Shown here piece by piece: positions 23,648 through 32,951 of a DNA stretch of 64,000 nucleotides. This DNA is from Rheinheimera hassiensis (GTDB taxonomy: Bacteria; Pseudomonadota; Gammaproteobacteria; Enterobacterales; Alteromonadaceae). Numbering within the stretch: the first letter of the stretch is position 1; each line of letters opens with the position of its first letter. The translations under genes and the position numbers were made by a program. A model generated the notes under the pieces. It had not been told where the DNA came from. It saw only the letters and a list, made by a program, of their open reading frames with translations, and searched no databases. The stretch spans positions 1-64,000 of the forward strand of contig NZ_JAKUJZ010000001.1 in assembly GCF_022436675.1 (NCBI RefSeq), written 5' to 3'.

Positions 23648-25333
23648 TTAAGTCAGTGCTATGAAAATAATAATAATGAAAAAAACAATCCAGCCAATTG
23701 TTTTTGCGTTACTATTGCTTTCCCGTGGCTGTTCTTTTGGCTGGTGTTGTTGATTAATTTGGTTTGAGCTGCTTGCATTATATGTTGCTTTTGGTTGTAC
23801 AGCACCTAGAGTCTTAGATGCTGCGGCCCCTCTTATCTGGTCCAATATAGCTTTATTATTTAAAGTGTTTTGATTTCTATTTACAGTATATTGAGGCTGT
23901 TTGGCGACCTCGCGAGTAGCACCATTATTTTTTATATCAGATAATATCTGCTGATTTGAACTCAAATTGTTTGCTGAGTAATTAGGCGATGGCGCAACTT
24001 CTTTTGATAAGCGCCACTTGGCTTCATGTTCATCTAGCAGTTCCATTTGACCAGAATTAGTTATATTAATACTCAGATGAGTGTATGTAAATTTTCTATA
24101 TGGAGGCTGCATTAAACCCACGATTCTCAACCACTGTCCTTCCCAAGACTGATCGGGTTTCGTATGCATTGTCTTCAAAGTATCACTCCAAATAGATACT
24201 TTGAATGTTTGTCCCCTCCAATCTCCAAAATTGATAAAAATGTATGGCTTCCCAGTTTTTTTCACTTTGCCAAATTTAACTTCTATAATTTTACCAATTG
24301 CCTCAACCTTATCACCTACTTTACCTAAGCACTCTTGATAATCATTGGCCGATACGACTGAATATGCGCTAATGTATGCTGGCTTAAACGCGCCTGGCTT
24401 TGTAAAACTGCTGGTAGAAGTCCTGACCGCCGAAGGAATATTTTTGCCAAGTATGAAGTCGGATAGAGCTGGAGCTTTATCTATCGTCGCAAAGCATACC
24501 GCAGCAAAGTCCTTGGCATACTTCTCTAACGACTTTATTCCAGTTAAAAGCCTAAATGTCTTCGAGCTATTTGGGTCAAGAAAGTCGTTTGCACGAAATA
24601 CTATGGCATCTACTTCTGATTTTGTTTGACTCCAAATCTCAGATTTTTCTGCCAAGCTTTTTAACGCGAGCCATAACAGTATCAAAGAAAAGCGATCTAA
24701 CTTTGCATTAAATGGATTGGTAATTTTCCTGCCTGGGTGCTGAAAATTAACATGCCCAAGCTCTGTGCTGCCCAGCGAACGAATATCCTCTACGAACATA
24801 CCGTCGTAGTCTATGAGTTGTATTTCCGTTCCTTGATTAGATACCATTAAATTCCCTGTCTGCAAATCACCATGTGCAATGTTTTCTTTTTCAAGGAACG
24901 ATGCAAGGTTTTCTAATGATTTTAGAAGGTTATTGATAGTAAAAGAGTTTCTGTAGTTATTTTCCAGAAACTCACCTAGGGTCTCTCCTTTGGCCCAAGC
25001 CATCTTCACTATTGGGTAATGATGGCCATCGACAACGATACCTTTAGGCTGGAACTGAAACTCCAGAAAATACGGAGACCTTAAGGTCGAAAGTCTTCTT
25101 GAAATTGCTTGGTAGCGTGGTTCTAGGGCTTTTGACTCTCTGTGAAAGCAGCGGACGGCATATTTTTTAGTAGAATTACTTATCGTGTAAGTGAGAGCAA
25201 AACCTCCACTAATAGCAAGTGGTAGTCCAAGACCCGTGGTAGCAAGTGTGCCTGTGCGGAGCTCAGTATCTGTAAGCAACCGTGAATGAACGCTAAAAGC
25301 ATTATTGTATTGTTCCAGCGAGGGATATGCCAT
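23648..25333 (-). CDS. TerY-P Ser/Thr kinase with OB-like domain
   Basis: A 561-residue protein. Residues about 40-290 are a protein kinase: HGDLQTGNLMV is the catalytic loop and LIDYDGM the metal-binding position (DYD in place of DFG). The usual VAIK lysine appears as arginine in YAVRCF, a feature I believe common in this subfamily. About residues 330-430 look like an OB-fold (VGDKVEAIGKIIEV, FINFGDWRGQTFKVSIW). A Gln/Asn-rich linker leads to one C-terminal membrane helix (about 540-558). It is the last gene of a VWA-phosphatase-kinase operon, the TerY-P triad, known from tellurite-linked stress systems and as a phage-defence module. Confidence 0.8.
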   Translation of the reverse strand: MAYPSLEQYNNAFSVHSRLLTDTELRTGTLATTGLGLPLAISGGFALTYTISNSTKKYAVRCFHRESKALEPRYQAISRRLSTLRSPYFLEFQFQPKGIVVDGHHYPIVKMAWAKGETLGEFLENNYRNSFTINNLLKSLENLASFLEKENIAHGDLQTGNLMVSNQGTEIQLIDYDGMFVEDIRSLGSTELGHVNFQHPGRKITNPFNAKLDRFSLILLWLALKSLAEKSEIWSQTKSEVDAIVFRANDFLDPNSSKTFRLLTGIKSLEKYAKDFAAVCFATIDKAPALSDFILGKNIPSAVRTSTSSFTKPGAFKPAYISAYSVVSANDYQECLGKVGDKVEAIGKIIEVKFGKVKKTGKPYIFINFGDWRGQTFKVSIWSDTLKTMHTKPDQSWEGQWLRIVGLMQPPYRKFTYTHLSINITNSGQMELLDEHEAKWRLSKEVAPSPNYSANNLSSNQQILSDIKNNGATREVAKQPQYTVNRNQNTLNNKAILDQIRGAAASKTLGAVQPKATYNASSSNQINQQHQPKEQPRESNSNAKTIGWIVFFIIIIFIALT

Positions 25334-25343
25334 GTGCAGGTAT

Positions 25344-26063
25344 TCAGAAAGTTAGCTTGAGAAGAGTTGAATCATCTATACGCATGCTATTTGTGGCTCT
25401 CTCCTTCAAAACTAGCTCCGTAAGTGCTTCACTAGAGTTTACATCAAGTAACTCTGAAATTTGGTCATCGTTGTTTATTGCTTTATCTAAAGCCCACTCT
25501 CCCAGTGCATCGGTCATACAAAGTAATATAGGATTATCTAATTCAGCCAATTTGAACACTTTGTATAAGTTCTTCTTGAATGCTGGTTTATCTAAGAATT
25601 CGTTATAGGCAGCTATCGTAGACAAGAGCGTGGGCCTAGCCTTAAAGCTATCAATGTCGTCAAACGGCCAACTATCAACAAGAACTTTGCCATTAAATAA
25701 CAATGCAATACAGTCACCAATTGATACTACTTTGATTCGACGGCTTTTTTTTTGGAATTCTAAACCCAATAAGGTGCTGAAGCTACCTCGCTCGAAAGCA
25801 GACTGCTGAGACCATGACATAGAGTGAAAGTCGTGGGCCTGAACATACTTGCCGGTTATAGTTTTTAACCATTCAGGCCCTATCCGTGGATTGGAAACGA
25901 AGGCGTCAGCTACCAGTTCAGCCCAAAGCTTAGAATTAAAAGACTCACTTGCTCCGTCACAAAGAGCAATCCTGTTCTCATTGGCTGAGATCTTAAAGTG
26001 ATCTTCGTTTGCTTCGGCATACGCAGTATGTTTAGGTACACTTCCAGAAAATACTAGTCTCAT
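25344..26063 (-). CDS. TerY-P PP2C-type phosphatase
   Basis: A 239-residue PP2C-family phosphatase. Expected metal-binding motifs are visible: NEDHF near residue 20, CDGASES, SIGDCIAL, and TDALGEW, all supplying Asp residues. It should dephosphorylate the targets or the kinase of the same operon. It lies 7 bases after the VWA gene and 10 bases before the kinase gene on the same strand, so all three are one transcript. Confidence 0.85.
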   Translation of the reverse strand: MRLVFSGSVPKHTAYAEANEDHFKISANENRIALCDGASESFNSKLWAELVADAFVSNPRIGPEWLKTITGKYVQAHDFHSMSWSQQSAFERGSFSTLLGLEFQKKSRRIKVVSIGDCIALLFNGKVLVDSWPFDDIDSFKARPTLLSTIAAYNEFLDKPAFKKNLYKVFKLAELDNPILLCMTDALGEWALDKAINNDDQISELLDVNSSEALTELVLKERATNSMRIDDSTLLKLTF

Positions 26064-26070
26064 TTATGTC

Positions 26071-26904
26071 TCAACGCAGCTGAGAAGCTCTTGTACCAAT
26101 GTCAAAAAAGTCGACAATTTCTGCAGCTTCTGCATTAAACATAAAACCGTGAGACTCAGGGCTAACGCTATGTCCTTTTTCTTGGGCGAACCCTAAAAGG
26201 TGAGCTGGTAGTAAACTGGACATACGGAATAACAGTTTGGCGTAGCTGTCTGGTAAACCGTGCTCCGATGAAGGGAAGCGAATAACATCATGCCCCAAGG
26301 CGCTAACATGGATATTCAATACGAGAACTTCTCCATCGTTGGTTCTGATCTGCCTTAAATGGCTCGCTATTTCTTCTGGATCGCCATCTGTTGATTCGCC
26401 GTCTGTTACATGCAGTACCGTTGGTGGGTAACAATCTGGATGAGAATCGCACCAAGCTACCAACACCTCTGCAGCAGTTGCTAAGGCGTCTTTCATAGGT
26501 GTGCCACCTGAGGCTATTGGTGTGAACCAAACCGGAAACTTAACAGTAGTCTCAATGATTCCGCCAGCTCCGTCGTCAATCTTTCTCTTTCTTTCTTCGA
26601 TACGAGCAGGATTTTGTTCTAAGGCAGATACTGGGTTTAAAATGGTTGAACCTAAGATACCGCTAAAGCCATTTACAACACCATTACCACCATAGCCGAG
26701 CACACCAACTTCAAAATAATTTCGAACGCCCTCAGACTTAGTGCAACGAGTGACCAGATTCATCAATGTGCGATTAAGTGCATCAGCAACAAATTCTGCC
26801 TTGCTTCTACCTGAGGACATCTTGTCTGACATAGATCCCGACTGATCAACGATAAATAAGAATGCTGTCGGATTGTGTCGACTAATTTGAGCTTCGTATG
26901 CCAT
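26071..26904 (-). CDS. TerY-like VWA-domain protein
   Basis: A 277-residue protein consisting of one von Willebrand factor A domain. The metal-ion site is complete: DQSGSMSDK (DxSxS) near residue 20, a Thr in GGTPMKDAL, and the Asp in VTDGESTDGD. TerY proteins of this type are cytoplasmic and work as adaptor or substrate of the partner kinase and phosphatase. It is the first gene of the triad, with GGAGAA about 5 bases before the start. The spacer to the integrase gene (26905-27126) has no gene. Confidence 0.85.
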   Translation of the reverse strand: MAYEAQISRHNPTAFLFIVDQSGSMSDKMSSGRSKAEFVADALNRTLMNLVTRCTKSEGVRNYFEVGVLGYGGNGVVNGFSGILGSTILNPVSALEQNPARIEERKRKIDDGAGGIIETTVKFPVWFTPIASGGTPMKDALATAAEVLVAWCDSHPDCYPPTVLHVTDGESTDGDPEEIASHLRQIRTNDGEVLVLNIHVSALGHDVIRFPSSEHGLPDSYAKLLFRMSSLLPAHLLGFAQEKGHSVSPESHGFMFNAEAAEIVDFFDIGTRASQLR

Positions 26905-27126
26905 TGAATATTCTCCTTAATAATTTACAGTGCCATATTGGCATTGAAGCAAAAACATATCAATTTAATTTTCTCGAAATCAGAACCAGCTAAGCGTGTA
27001 AGCCGATTAGCTAGGGTATCGCGGACCTGCTAATAGCTTAGCTATATTTTTATATTGTTCAGCAAGTACGGTCTGAGTTGCAATGCTTTACCGATTAAGA
27101 ATCATCGTGATACGTTAAAAAAACGG

Positions 27127-28404
27127 TCAGATACATCCACCACTATTGTAGTTTGCCTCCCATCTTATATACCGCTCCTTCCAGCGCTTAGCCACCGACT
27201 CTTGTAATTCCCACTTTTTCTCAATTTCTTTCTTATCCGGTATAACTACACCTGATAGCTGTTGACTGAACATACGTGGTATCACATGGCTATAATGCCG
27301 TTCGATCATCTCAATACTCGTGCCACACTGACGAGCCAGAACATCAATAGTCACTTTTTGTGCTATCAGTTCCCATGTTATAAACGAGTGACGTAAAGAG
27401 TAAAGTGTTCTCTTTCCGTGAGGTGAATTGTCTAAACCGATCTCTTTGATAGCAGCATTAAAGGTCCGGCCAATTTCATTCGTGCTGGAGCCACCGGGTA
27501 AACGAAAAATTAAGTCGGTTGCCTTCCGGTGAGGGAAACGTTCTGTCATTCGCCATATAGTTTGCTGCAAAGCTCGCTTACAGACGACTTCTCGTGTGCC
27601 GGTGTGTAAAGTAGTTTTACCTTTGCGAATGGTAATAAAGAAGGTGGCTTTGTCATCATGCCGCTCAATATGTAAATCACCCCATGTTAGATTGTCCAAT
27701 TCCGTGCCTGGCCTCATTCCGGTGTGAATTACAAACTCGGCATAGTCTTGGGTCAATTCCCGGATATGCCTAGTCACCTCTTTACGACTACTTTCTTCCA
27801 TATGGTAAAGATGGTCTTGTATCTTCTCGTACTCTGAAGGGGTAAATGCAGCTCGCCTGACGGTAGTAGTGCCATTTGTAGTTAACGCTGGTACTTGAAC
27901 GGCTAACATCCATTTACTGTCTATGGCCTCTTTGAATACCATCTGCATAGCTGCATTGTGAGTCATCAGGGTAGAACGTGCCGGTTGGCGTTTTAACTTG
28001 CCTTCTCGCCAAATATCAAAATCACGCAATTTGTTGCTATCAATAGACGTTATGTAGGTTCGGTCAAAAAACGGGATATGGTACTTTTCCAGTACGCCAA
28101 TATAGTCTTCAAAAATAGCCTTGCCGGCACCACGCGCAAGGTCCGCTTTCATTACATTGATAGCTTTTTCTGCTACATCCTTAAACCGTTTACTGGTGGT
28201 TAAGGTGTTTGTCTGAGACCGTATTTCATATTCGATGAAAATACGATGAGCCATTGCAGTGGCCCGGTCTTTATCTACTTCTTTAGTCGTTTTGCAATAC
28301 CACTTGCCATGAAGGGAAAATCTGGCATACCAGCGCTTACTGTTGCTCTGCAAAAAAATGTATAGGCCAGGTGCGATGTCATGCCGCTCTATTTGGCTAG
28401 TCAT
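27127..28404 (-). CDS. Tyrosine recombinase (island integrase)
   Basis: A 425-residue phage-type integrase. Catalytic residues are in place: HTGMRPGTELDNLTW (first Arg), SLRHSFITWE (His-x-x-Arg variant: R-H pair), and the nucleophile in IERHYSHV. An N-terminal Arm-binding and a core-binding region precede the catalytic domain. It reads away from the tRNA-Leu fragment 200 bases upstream, the standard position for a leuX-targeting integrase. It should excise or integrate the element by recombination between that fragment and the copy outside the window. No excisionase gene is visible between it and the TerY-P operon. Confidence 0.9.
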   Translation of the reverse strand: MTSQIERHDIAPGLYIFLQSNSKRWYARFSLHGKWYCKTTKEVDKDRATAMAHRIFIEYEIRSQTNTLTTSKRFKDVAEKAINVMKADLARGAGKAIFEDYIGVLEKYHIPFFDRTYITSIDSNKLRDFDIWREGKLKRQPARSTLMTHNAAMQMVFKEAIDSKWMLAVQVPALTTNGTTTVRRAAFTPSEYEKIQDHLYHMEESSRKEVTRHIRELTQDYAEFVIHTGMRPGTELDNLTWGDLHIERHDDKATFFITIRKGKTTLHTGTREVVCKRALQQTIWRMTERFPHRKATDLIFRLPGGSSTNEIGRTFNAAIKEIGLDNSPHGKRTLYSLRHSFITWELIAQKVTIDVLARQCGTSIEMIERHYSHVIPRMFSQQLSGVVIPDKKEIEKKWELQESVAKRWKERYIRWEANYNSGGCI

Positions 28405-28605
28405 AGTGTGCCACCAAGCCGGAGGATTGGGTCAAGTAGATGTAGCTTCAGGATGCAGAGGGTAGCAGCCATGTCTGTGATGCTGGTATGATGCGAGCTG
28501 TAATGCATTGGTAATGTCCAGATAGCAATTTGCTAAGTTTTTGCTAAGCGTCTACTTAGCAAGTTTAACTTATTGTTTTTTAAACTGCTATTCTAAACAC
28601 GTTCT

Positions 28606-28661
28606 ATTCAAAATCCGCCGGGGGAAACTCCGTGTCGGTTCGAGTCCGACCCTAGGCACCA
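28606..28661 (+). other. attachment site: 3' fragment of tRNA-Leu(CAA)
   Basis: From ATTCAAAATCC (the anticodon loop with CAA) through a variable arm, the T arm GTCGGTTCGAGTCCGAC, and CCTAGGC with ACCA. This is the 3' half of a leucine tRNA; the 5' half (a GCCTAGG start about 87 bases upstream) is absent, so it is not a functional gene. It marks the right end of the island. The intact tRNA is expected at the other end, outside the window. The sequence upstream of it is island DNA and carries no gene (28405-28605). Confidence 0.85.
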
Positions 28662-28794
28662 AATAAATCAGTCGTTTAGCCAACCTTATACATTTTTCAG
28701 CTCAGTTTTCATACCAAGTGCTGCGCAATTTTTGTTAGCATTTTCCTTACCTTGTGCCACACTTATTTACTCAAATTTGTACCGCAGGTGCCTA

Positions 28795-29556
28795 ATGAAC
28801 CGGTTTTATATTACGTTACTGCTATTGGTTACAGTATTTAGCCGCCCCCTGCCTGCCCAGACTGACACCCTGCTGTTATCCAGCAGCAATTATTACCCGC
28901 ATTATGCCGCAGACTTACCGCAGCAAGGCGCTGTAAGCGAAATTATTCGTCAGGCTTTTTTACTGCAAGGCATAAGTATTGAAATCGATTTTATGCCCTT
29001 TGCCCGCGCTTACCGTGAAAGCTACCAGGCCAATTATATTGGCCTTGTGGCTGCATGGTATGACGACAAACGCGCCGAGCACTTTTATTACTCCCAGCCT
29101 TTATATGCTAACCAGATAGTCTTTTTTAAACGCAAGGATATGGCAGTAAATTACCGTGATTATGCCGACTTAGCGCAGCAGAAATTGCGAATGGCGGTGG
29201 TACAGGGCTATTTGCAAGTGCCTGGTTTGCAGCAAAGTGGCCTTGCTACCACTCAGGTAGCAACCGATGAGCAGGCGTTTCAAATGCTGGCGCGCGGCCG
29301 GGTAGATTTAGTACCGGCAGACAAACTCAACGGTCTGTATTTAGTTGACGAAAAATTACCGCAATACGCCGGGCAATTAGACTGGATGACACCAGCGCTG
29401 GAACAACGGCCAATGTACCTGCTGTTATCGAAAAAAGATCCGCGTTCAGAAGCGCTGATGCAACATTTTAATACCGGCCTGCAGCAGTTACGCCAGTCAG
29501 GCCAATATCAACAAATTATGGATAATCTACTTCCCTCGCCTGACAGCAAAAAATAA
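28795..29556 (+). CDS. Periplasmic solute-binding protein (family 3-like)
   Basis: A 253-residue protein from ATG 28795, which has AGGTG just upstream; the frame opens earlier at 28732. A signal peptide ends near LPAQ-TD. The two-lobe pattern of amino-acid-type binding proteins is visible: SSNYYPHYAADLPQQGAVSE, MPFARAYRE, and a FKRKDM strand with VPADKLNG in the second lobe. It should bind a small ligand in the periplasm. It is the first chromosomal gene right of the island, alone, with no transport genes nearby, so it may be a sensor or a stray receptor. Confidence 0.7.
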   Translation: MNRFYITLLLLVTVFSRPLPAQTDTLLLSSSNYYPHYAADLPQQGAVSEIIRQAFLLQGISIEIDFMPFARAYRESYQANYIGLVAAWYDDKRAEHFYYSQPLYANQIVFFKRKDMAVNYRDYADLAQQKLRMAVVQGYLQVPGLQQSGLATTQVATDEQAFQMLARGRVDLVPADKLNGLYLVDEKLPQYAGQLDWMTPALEQRPMYLLLSKKDPRSEALMQHFNTGLQQLRQSGQYQQIMDNLLPSPDSKK

Positions 29557-29656
29557 ACTTTGATTGACATTTTTGCATCAATTTGGAACAATTTGCTACT
29601 TGTAAATTTATTGTTTATGCAAATCCGTTGTTTTAACAGCGAATTAAGGTGGCAGG

Positions 29657-31054
29657 ATGCTGGACAACCAATACAGCGGCGTAATACTGGAAGATAAATG
29701 GGGTAATACCTATTTATGTAGCAGCAGTTTGTTAGCCTACTCAGATTTAGGACAGGATTATCTGTGGCGGGTACAGGACAGTATATACGGCAGCTATTTT
29801 CTGCATGACTTAGAACCGCACTGGGACTTACGCCAAATCTGGGCAGAAATGTATCAGCACGCCAGACCTTGGGAACATAATTTAACCAAGTACACCGACT
29901 TTCAACTGCGTGACAGCCTGCTTAGTATGTTTGCCGAACGCGAAATGTGGATATGGCAACTTACCGAAGGCTGGAGTAAACCACCAACAGACAACGGTAT
30001 AGGCGGCGGAGGCTTAGCCGCAGCGGCCAGTAGCAATAGCAGTGCAGCACCGACAGGAAAAGCCAATAAACCCGGTGGAGGTGTTGCAGCGGGGGAATCA
30101 ACGGCAGCGAAGATTGCCAGCCATAGCCCTGCTGCCTTACCGCTAGCTGAGCTAAGTAAAGTTCAGGCCCGTCAGTTGCGCTATCAACAACGGCAATTAT
30201 TATTGAGCAACACTGCAGGCATTCCATCGCTACAACAGGCTCACGCGAGGCTCAGCCTTAATAACGACAATATTTTGCGCGCAGAAGCTGCACAGTATGT
30301 TTATAAAGTGGATGAGTTTAATCGCGGTGCTTTGGACGTATTACCAGAAGCACCACCTGGCCTTGTAATTATCAACCCGGAAGAGATTGGTCTGACTCAA
30401 GCCGATTTTACCAATACTCAAACCGGTTTCGGTGCAGCCTTGTTTAAGTCGGAGATCAATGGTGAAACCATGCTGACTTACCGGGGCACAAATAACGCTG
30501 TCACCGGTAAAGAAGACTGGTTAACTAACCTCAAGCAAGGCAGTGGGCTTGAAACTGAACAGTATAATCAAGCTATGCGTTTAGCCACTCAGACTGAAGA
30601 TATTTTTGGCAGCGACTTCTCAATAGTTGGTCATTCTCTTGGTGGTGGCTTAGCATCTGCTGGCGTTGCTGTAACCGGGCAGCCGGGATATACCTTTAAC
30701 TCAGCAGGGTTGCACCCTAAAACCGCCAGCCGGCAAAATGGCCTATCCCTAGCTGAAGTGTCCAAGCTTATTACTACGCAAGCGGTAAAAGGCGAGGTAT
30801 TAACTATGGCACAAAGTCTGGGCACAAAGGCGGTATTAGCCGGAGCCGCAACAGCAATAGGGGGCCCGGTAGCAGGTATGCTTACAGCCATTGGATTAGC
30901 GGCTTTTAGTGCACTGCCTAAAGCGAGCGGTACTATGTTAGATTTACCCAGCGTACAAGGTGGCAACCCCATCACACGCCACGGCATGGATCAGGTGGTT
31001 GAAGGTATTGAAGCGCAAAAAGCTGAAGATATTCAAACGCTCGGCGGTATTTAA
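29657..31054 (+). CDS. Lipase effector with GHSLGG motif (type VI Tle-like)
   Basis: A 465-residue protein without signal peptide. The nucleophile elbow GHSLGGG lies near residue 325, preceded by MLTYRGTNN typical of class 3 lipases and followed by LPSVQGGNP, with a late His in ITRHGMDQ. A Gly/Ala/Ser linker (about 115-160) separates an N-terminal domain. This resembles the type VI secretion phospholipases (Tle families), which attack the membranes of neighbours. The next gene encodes an ankyrin lipoprotein, the normal immunity arrangement. No T6SS structural genes or VgrG/PAAR are in the window. Confidence 0.65.
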   Translation: MLDNQYSGVILEDKWGNTYLCSSSLLAYSDLGQDYLWRVQDSIYGSYFLHDLEPHWDLRQIWAEMYQHARPWEHNLTKYTDFQLRDSLLSMFAEREMWIWQLTEGWSKPPTDNGIGGGGLAAAASSNSSAAPTGKANKPGGGVAAGESTAAKIASHSPAALPLAELSKVQARQLRYQQRQLLLSNTAGIPSLQQAHARLSLNNDNILRAEAAQYVYKVDEFNRGALDVLPEAPPGLVIINPEEIGLTQADFTNTQTGFGAALFKSEINGETMLTYRGTNNAVTGKEDWLTNLKQGSGLETEQYNQAMRLATQTEDIFGSDFSIVGHSLGGGLASAGVAVTGQPGYTFNSAGLHPKTASRQNGLSLAEVSKLITTQAVKGEVLTMAQSLGTKAVLAGAATAIGGPVAGMLTAIGLAAFSALPKASGTMLDLPSVQGGNPITRHGMDQVVEGIEAQKAEDIQTLGGI

Positions 31055-31065
31055 AAAGGCTTATT

Positions 31066-31890
31066 ATGGCTAGTTTGAAAATATTATTGTCAGCCGGACG
31101 CAAGCTGCTCCCCGTTTTAATGATTATGCTTGTTGGCCTGCTTAGCAGCTGCAAGTCAGAAGGAAAGGTTATGAAAGCCGAACTATTTTTCACTGCTGAA
31201 ATGGTGAATTTGCTGCACGCCATCCAACGCAAAGATGAAACAACCGCGAAGTTACTTATAGAACAGGGTGTTAATCTAAATGTGCACGGCGATGAAGGCA
31301 TTACCCCTTTGTTATGGCTAATTATGCAAAAAGACGCTGCCGCTGTTGAGTTAGCACTGCAATTGGGCGCCGATGCTAACTTTCCTGCTATGGTGAAAAT
31401 TAACCGTGAAGGCCCAAAACCTGCCCAGCCGCTGGCCATTCTGGCCGGTGACGGTGACAATAAGTTATTTAGCATCTTGTTAAAATACGGCGCTGATCCT
31501 GATTCAAGAGATAGCTCCACTAATAGACCTGCCATTTTCGGTTGTATCGGCCATGATAACTGGCAGCAATTGAGCTTGCTTCTGGAATATGGTGCAGACG
31601 TAAATGCTAAAGACGGTAGCAACAGTAACAGCGCGCTGTATGCTGCCGACTTAGGTAAATATGATTTTGTTTACAAGCTAATTAACGAAGGCGCATCAGC
31701 TACGCAGCCATCAACAACTGGCGCATCCGTCGCGTGGCGCGTACATTTGGCTCTTGAGAAAAATGCTAAAAACCCAGCATTTCGGGTAAGTGAGGAAACA
31801 CATAAAACTAAAGCCTTGCTTATTGAGAAAGGTGTTACCTTTCCACCACCAAATCCCCAAGAAGTTAAAGCGCAGCAGGGCATAAAGTGA
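31066..31890 (+). CDS. Ankyrin-repeat lipoprotein, likely immunity
   Basis: A 274-residue protein with a lipoprotein signal peptide (MIMLVGLLSSC; lipobox LLSSC). The mature part is built of ankyrin repeats: IEQGVNLNVHGDEGITPLLW, LQLGADANF, LLKYGADPDSRDS, LLEYGADVNAKDG, and so on. It is 11 bases downstream of the lipase gene on the same strand. A periplasmic ankyrin lipoprotein encoded after a type VI lipase is a known immunity arrangement, binding the incoming sister-cell enzyme. I infer that role here. Confidence 0.65.
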   Translation: MASLKILLSAGRKLLPVLMIMLVGLLSSCKSEGKVMKAELFFTAEMVNLLHAIQRKDETTAKLLIEQGVNLNVHGDEGITPLLWLIMQKDAAAVELALQLGADANFPAMVKINREGPKPAQPLAILAGDGDNKLFSILLKYGADPDSRDSSTNRPAIFGCIGHDNWQQLSLLLEYGADVNAKDGSNSNSALYAADLGKYDFVYKLINEGASATQPSTTGASVAWRVHLALEKNAKNPAFRVSEETHKTKALLIEKGVTFPPPNPQEVKAQQGIK

Positions 31891-31913
31891 CTGCTGCCAA
31901 GTTTGAGGGCTCC

Positions 31914-32951
31914 TTAACTGCGCGGAAATAATACCAGGTGATCTAAATCGAGCCGGATGCCAATTTGCTCGCCAATAGCATGGTTATGGTGGCTTAGTGC
32001 TAAGCATTGCACCGGCTCGCCACTTTGCAGTTTTAGCTGATACATAATGTGCGAGCCACGAAAGGCTTTATCTGTTACCTGCGCAGTAATACCACTGCTG
32101 TCATCATGCACTATGTCATCCGGCCGGATCAGCACGTCTACTTTATCACCCGGCTGTGCTGTGCTGGCATAACGCTGACGAAACAGCCCCAGGCTGGTTT
32201 GTACCTGCTGCGAATCAAGCATAGTACCTGGCAGTAACACACCACGGCCGATAAAGTCAGCAACAAAGCGGTTTTGTGGCTTGTGGTATAGCTCATACGG
32301 CGTGGCCCACTGTTGCAGACGGCCATGTTCCATCACCCCTATCATATCGGCCATCGCAAAGGCTTCGTTTTGATCGTGCGTTACCATTACTGCAGTAATA
32401 TGCAGCTGTTGCAAAATCTGCCGTATTTCACGGGCCAGGCCTTCACGTAGCTCGGTATCCAGGCTGGAGAAAGGCTCATCCAGCAGTAATACCTTTGGTT
32501 CTGGTGCCAAAGCCCTTGCCAGTGCCACCCGCTGTTGCTGGCCACCGGATAACTGATGAATATAACGCTGGCCCAAATCAGGTAAACCAACCAGTTGCAG
32601 TAACTGTTTTACCTTGGCTGCTTTTACCGCCTTTGACGTTTTCAGTAAACCAAAGCTGATATTGTCCGCCACACTAAGATGGGGAAATAACGCAAAATCC
32701 TGAAATACCATACCGACATGGCGCTGCTCTGGCGCCAGTTGCACGGTTTCGCTGCTAACTGCTTGCTGCTGCAATCTGATACTGCCTGCAGTCACAGGTT
32801 CAAAGCCGGCAATAGCGCGTAATAAGGTGGTTTTACCACAACCGGAAGGGCCCACTAAGCAGCCTATCTGGCCCTGCGCCAATGACAGGCTAATGTCTTT
32901 CACCACAGTATGACCAGCGTAAGCTACAGCAACCTGTTGTAAATCCAGCAT
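31914..32951 (-). CDS. fbpC: Iron(III) ABC transporter ATPase FbpC
   Basis: A 345-residue ABC ATPase. Walker A GPSGCGKTT, the LSGGQQQRVALARAL signature, Walker B LLLDEPFSSLD and the switch His (VTHDQNEA) are all intact. The C-terminal TOBE-like segment fits the FbpC/PotA subfamily. It powers the uptake of ferric iron (or a similar cation) through the FbpB permease. Its start overlaps the last base of the fbpB frame, so the operon order is fbpA-fbpB-fbpC on the minus strand. Confidence 0.9.
   Translation of the reverse strand: MLDLQQVAVAYAGHTVVKDISLSLAQGQIGCLVGPSGCGKTTLLRAIAGFEPVTAGSIRLQQQAVSSETVQLAPEQRHVGMVFQDFALFPHLSVADNISFGLLKTSKAVKAAKVKQLLQLVGLPDLGQRYIHQLSGGQQQRVALARALAPEPKVLLLDEPFSSLDTELREGLAREIRQILQQLHITAVMVTHDQNEAFAMADMIGVMEHGRLQQWATPYELYHKPQNRFVADFIGRGVLLPGTMLDSQQVQTSLGLFRQRYASTAQPGDKVDVLIRPDDIVHDDSSGITAQVTDKAFRGSHIMYQLKLQSGEPVQCLALSHHNHAIGEQIGIRLDLDHLVLFPRS

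Noticed and set aside
28606-28661. Functional tRNA-Leu gene
   Set aside because: The 5' half, including the acceptor strand GCCTAGG and D arm, is absent upstream.
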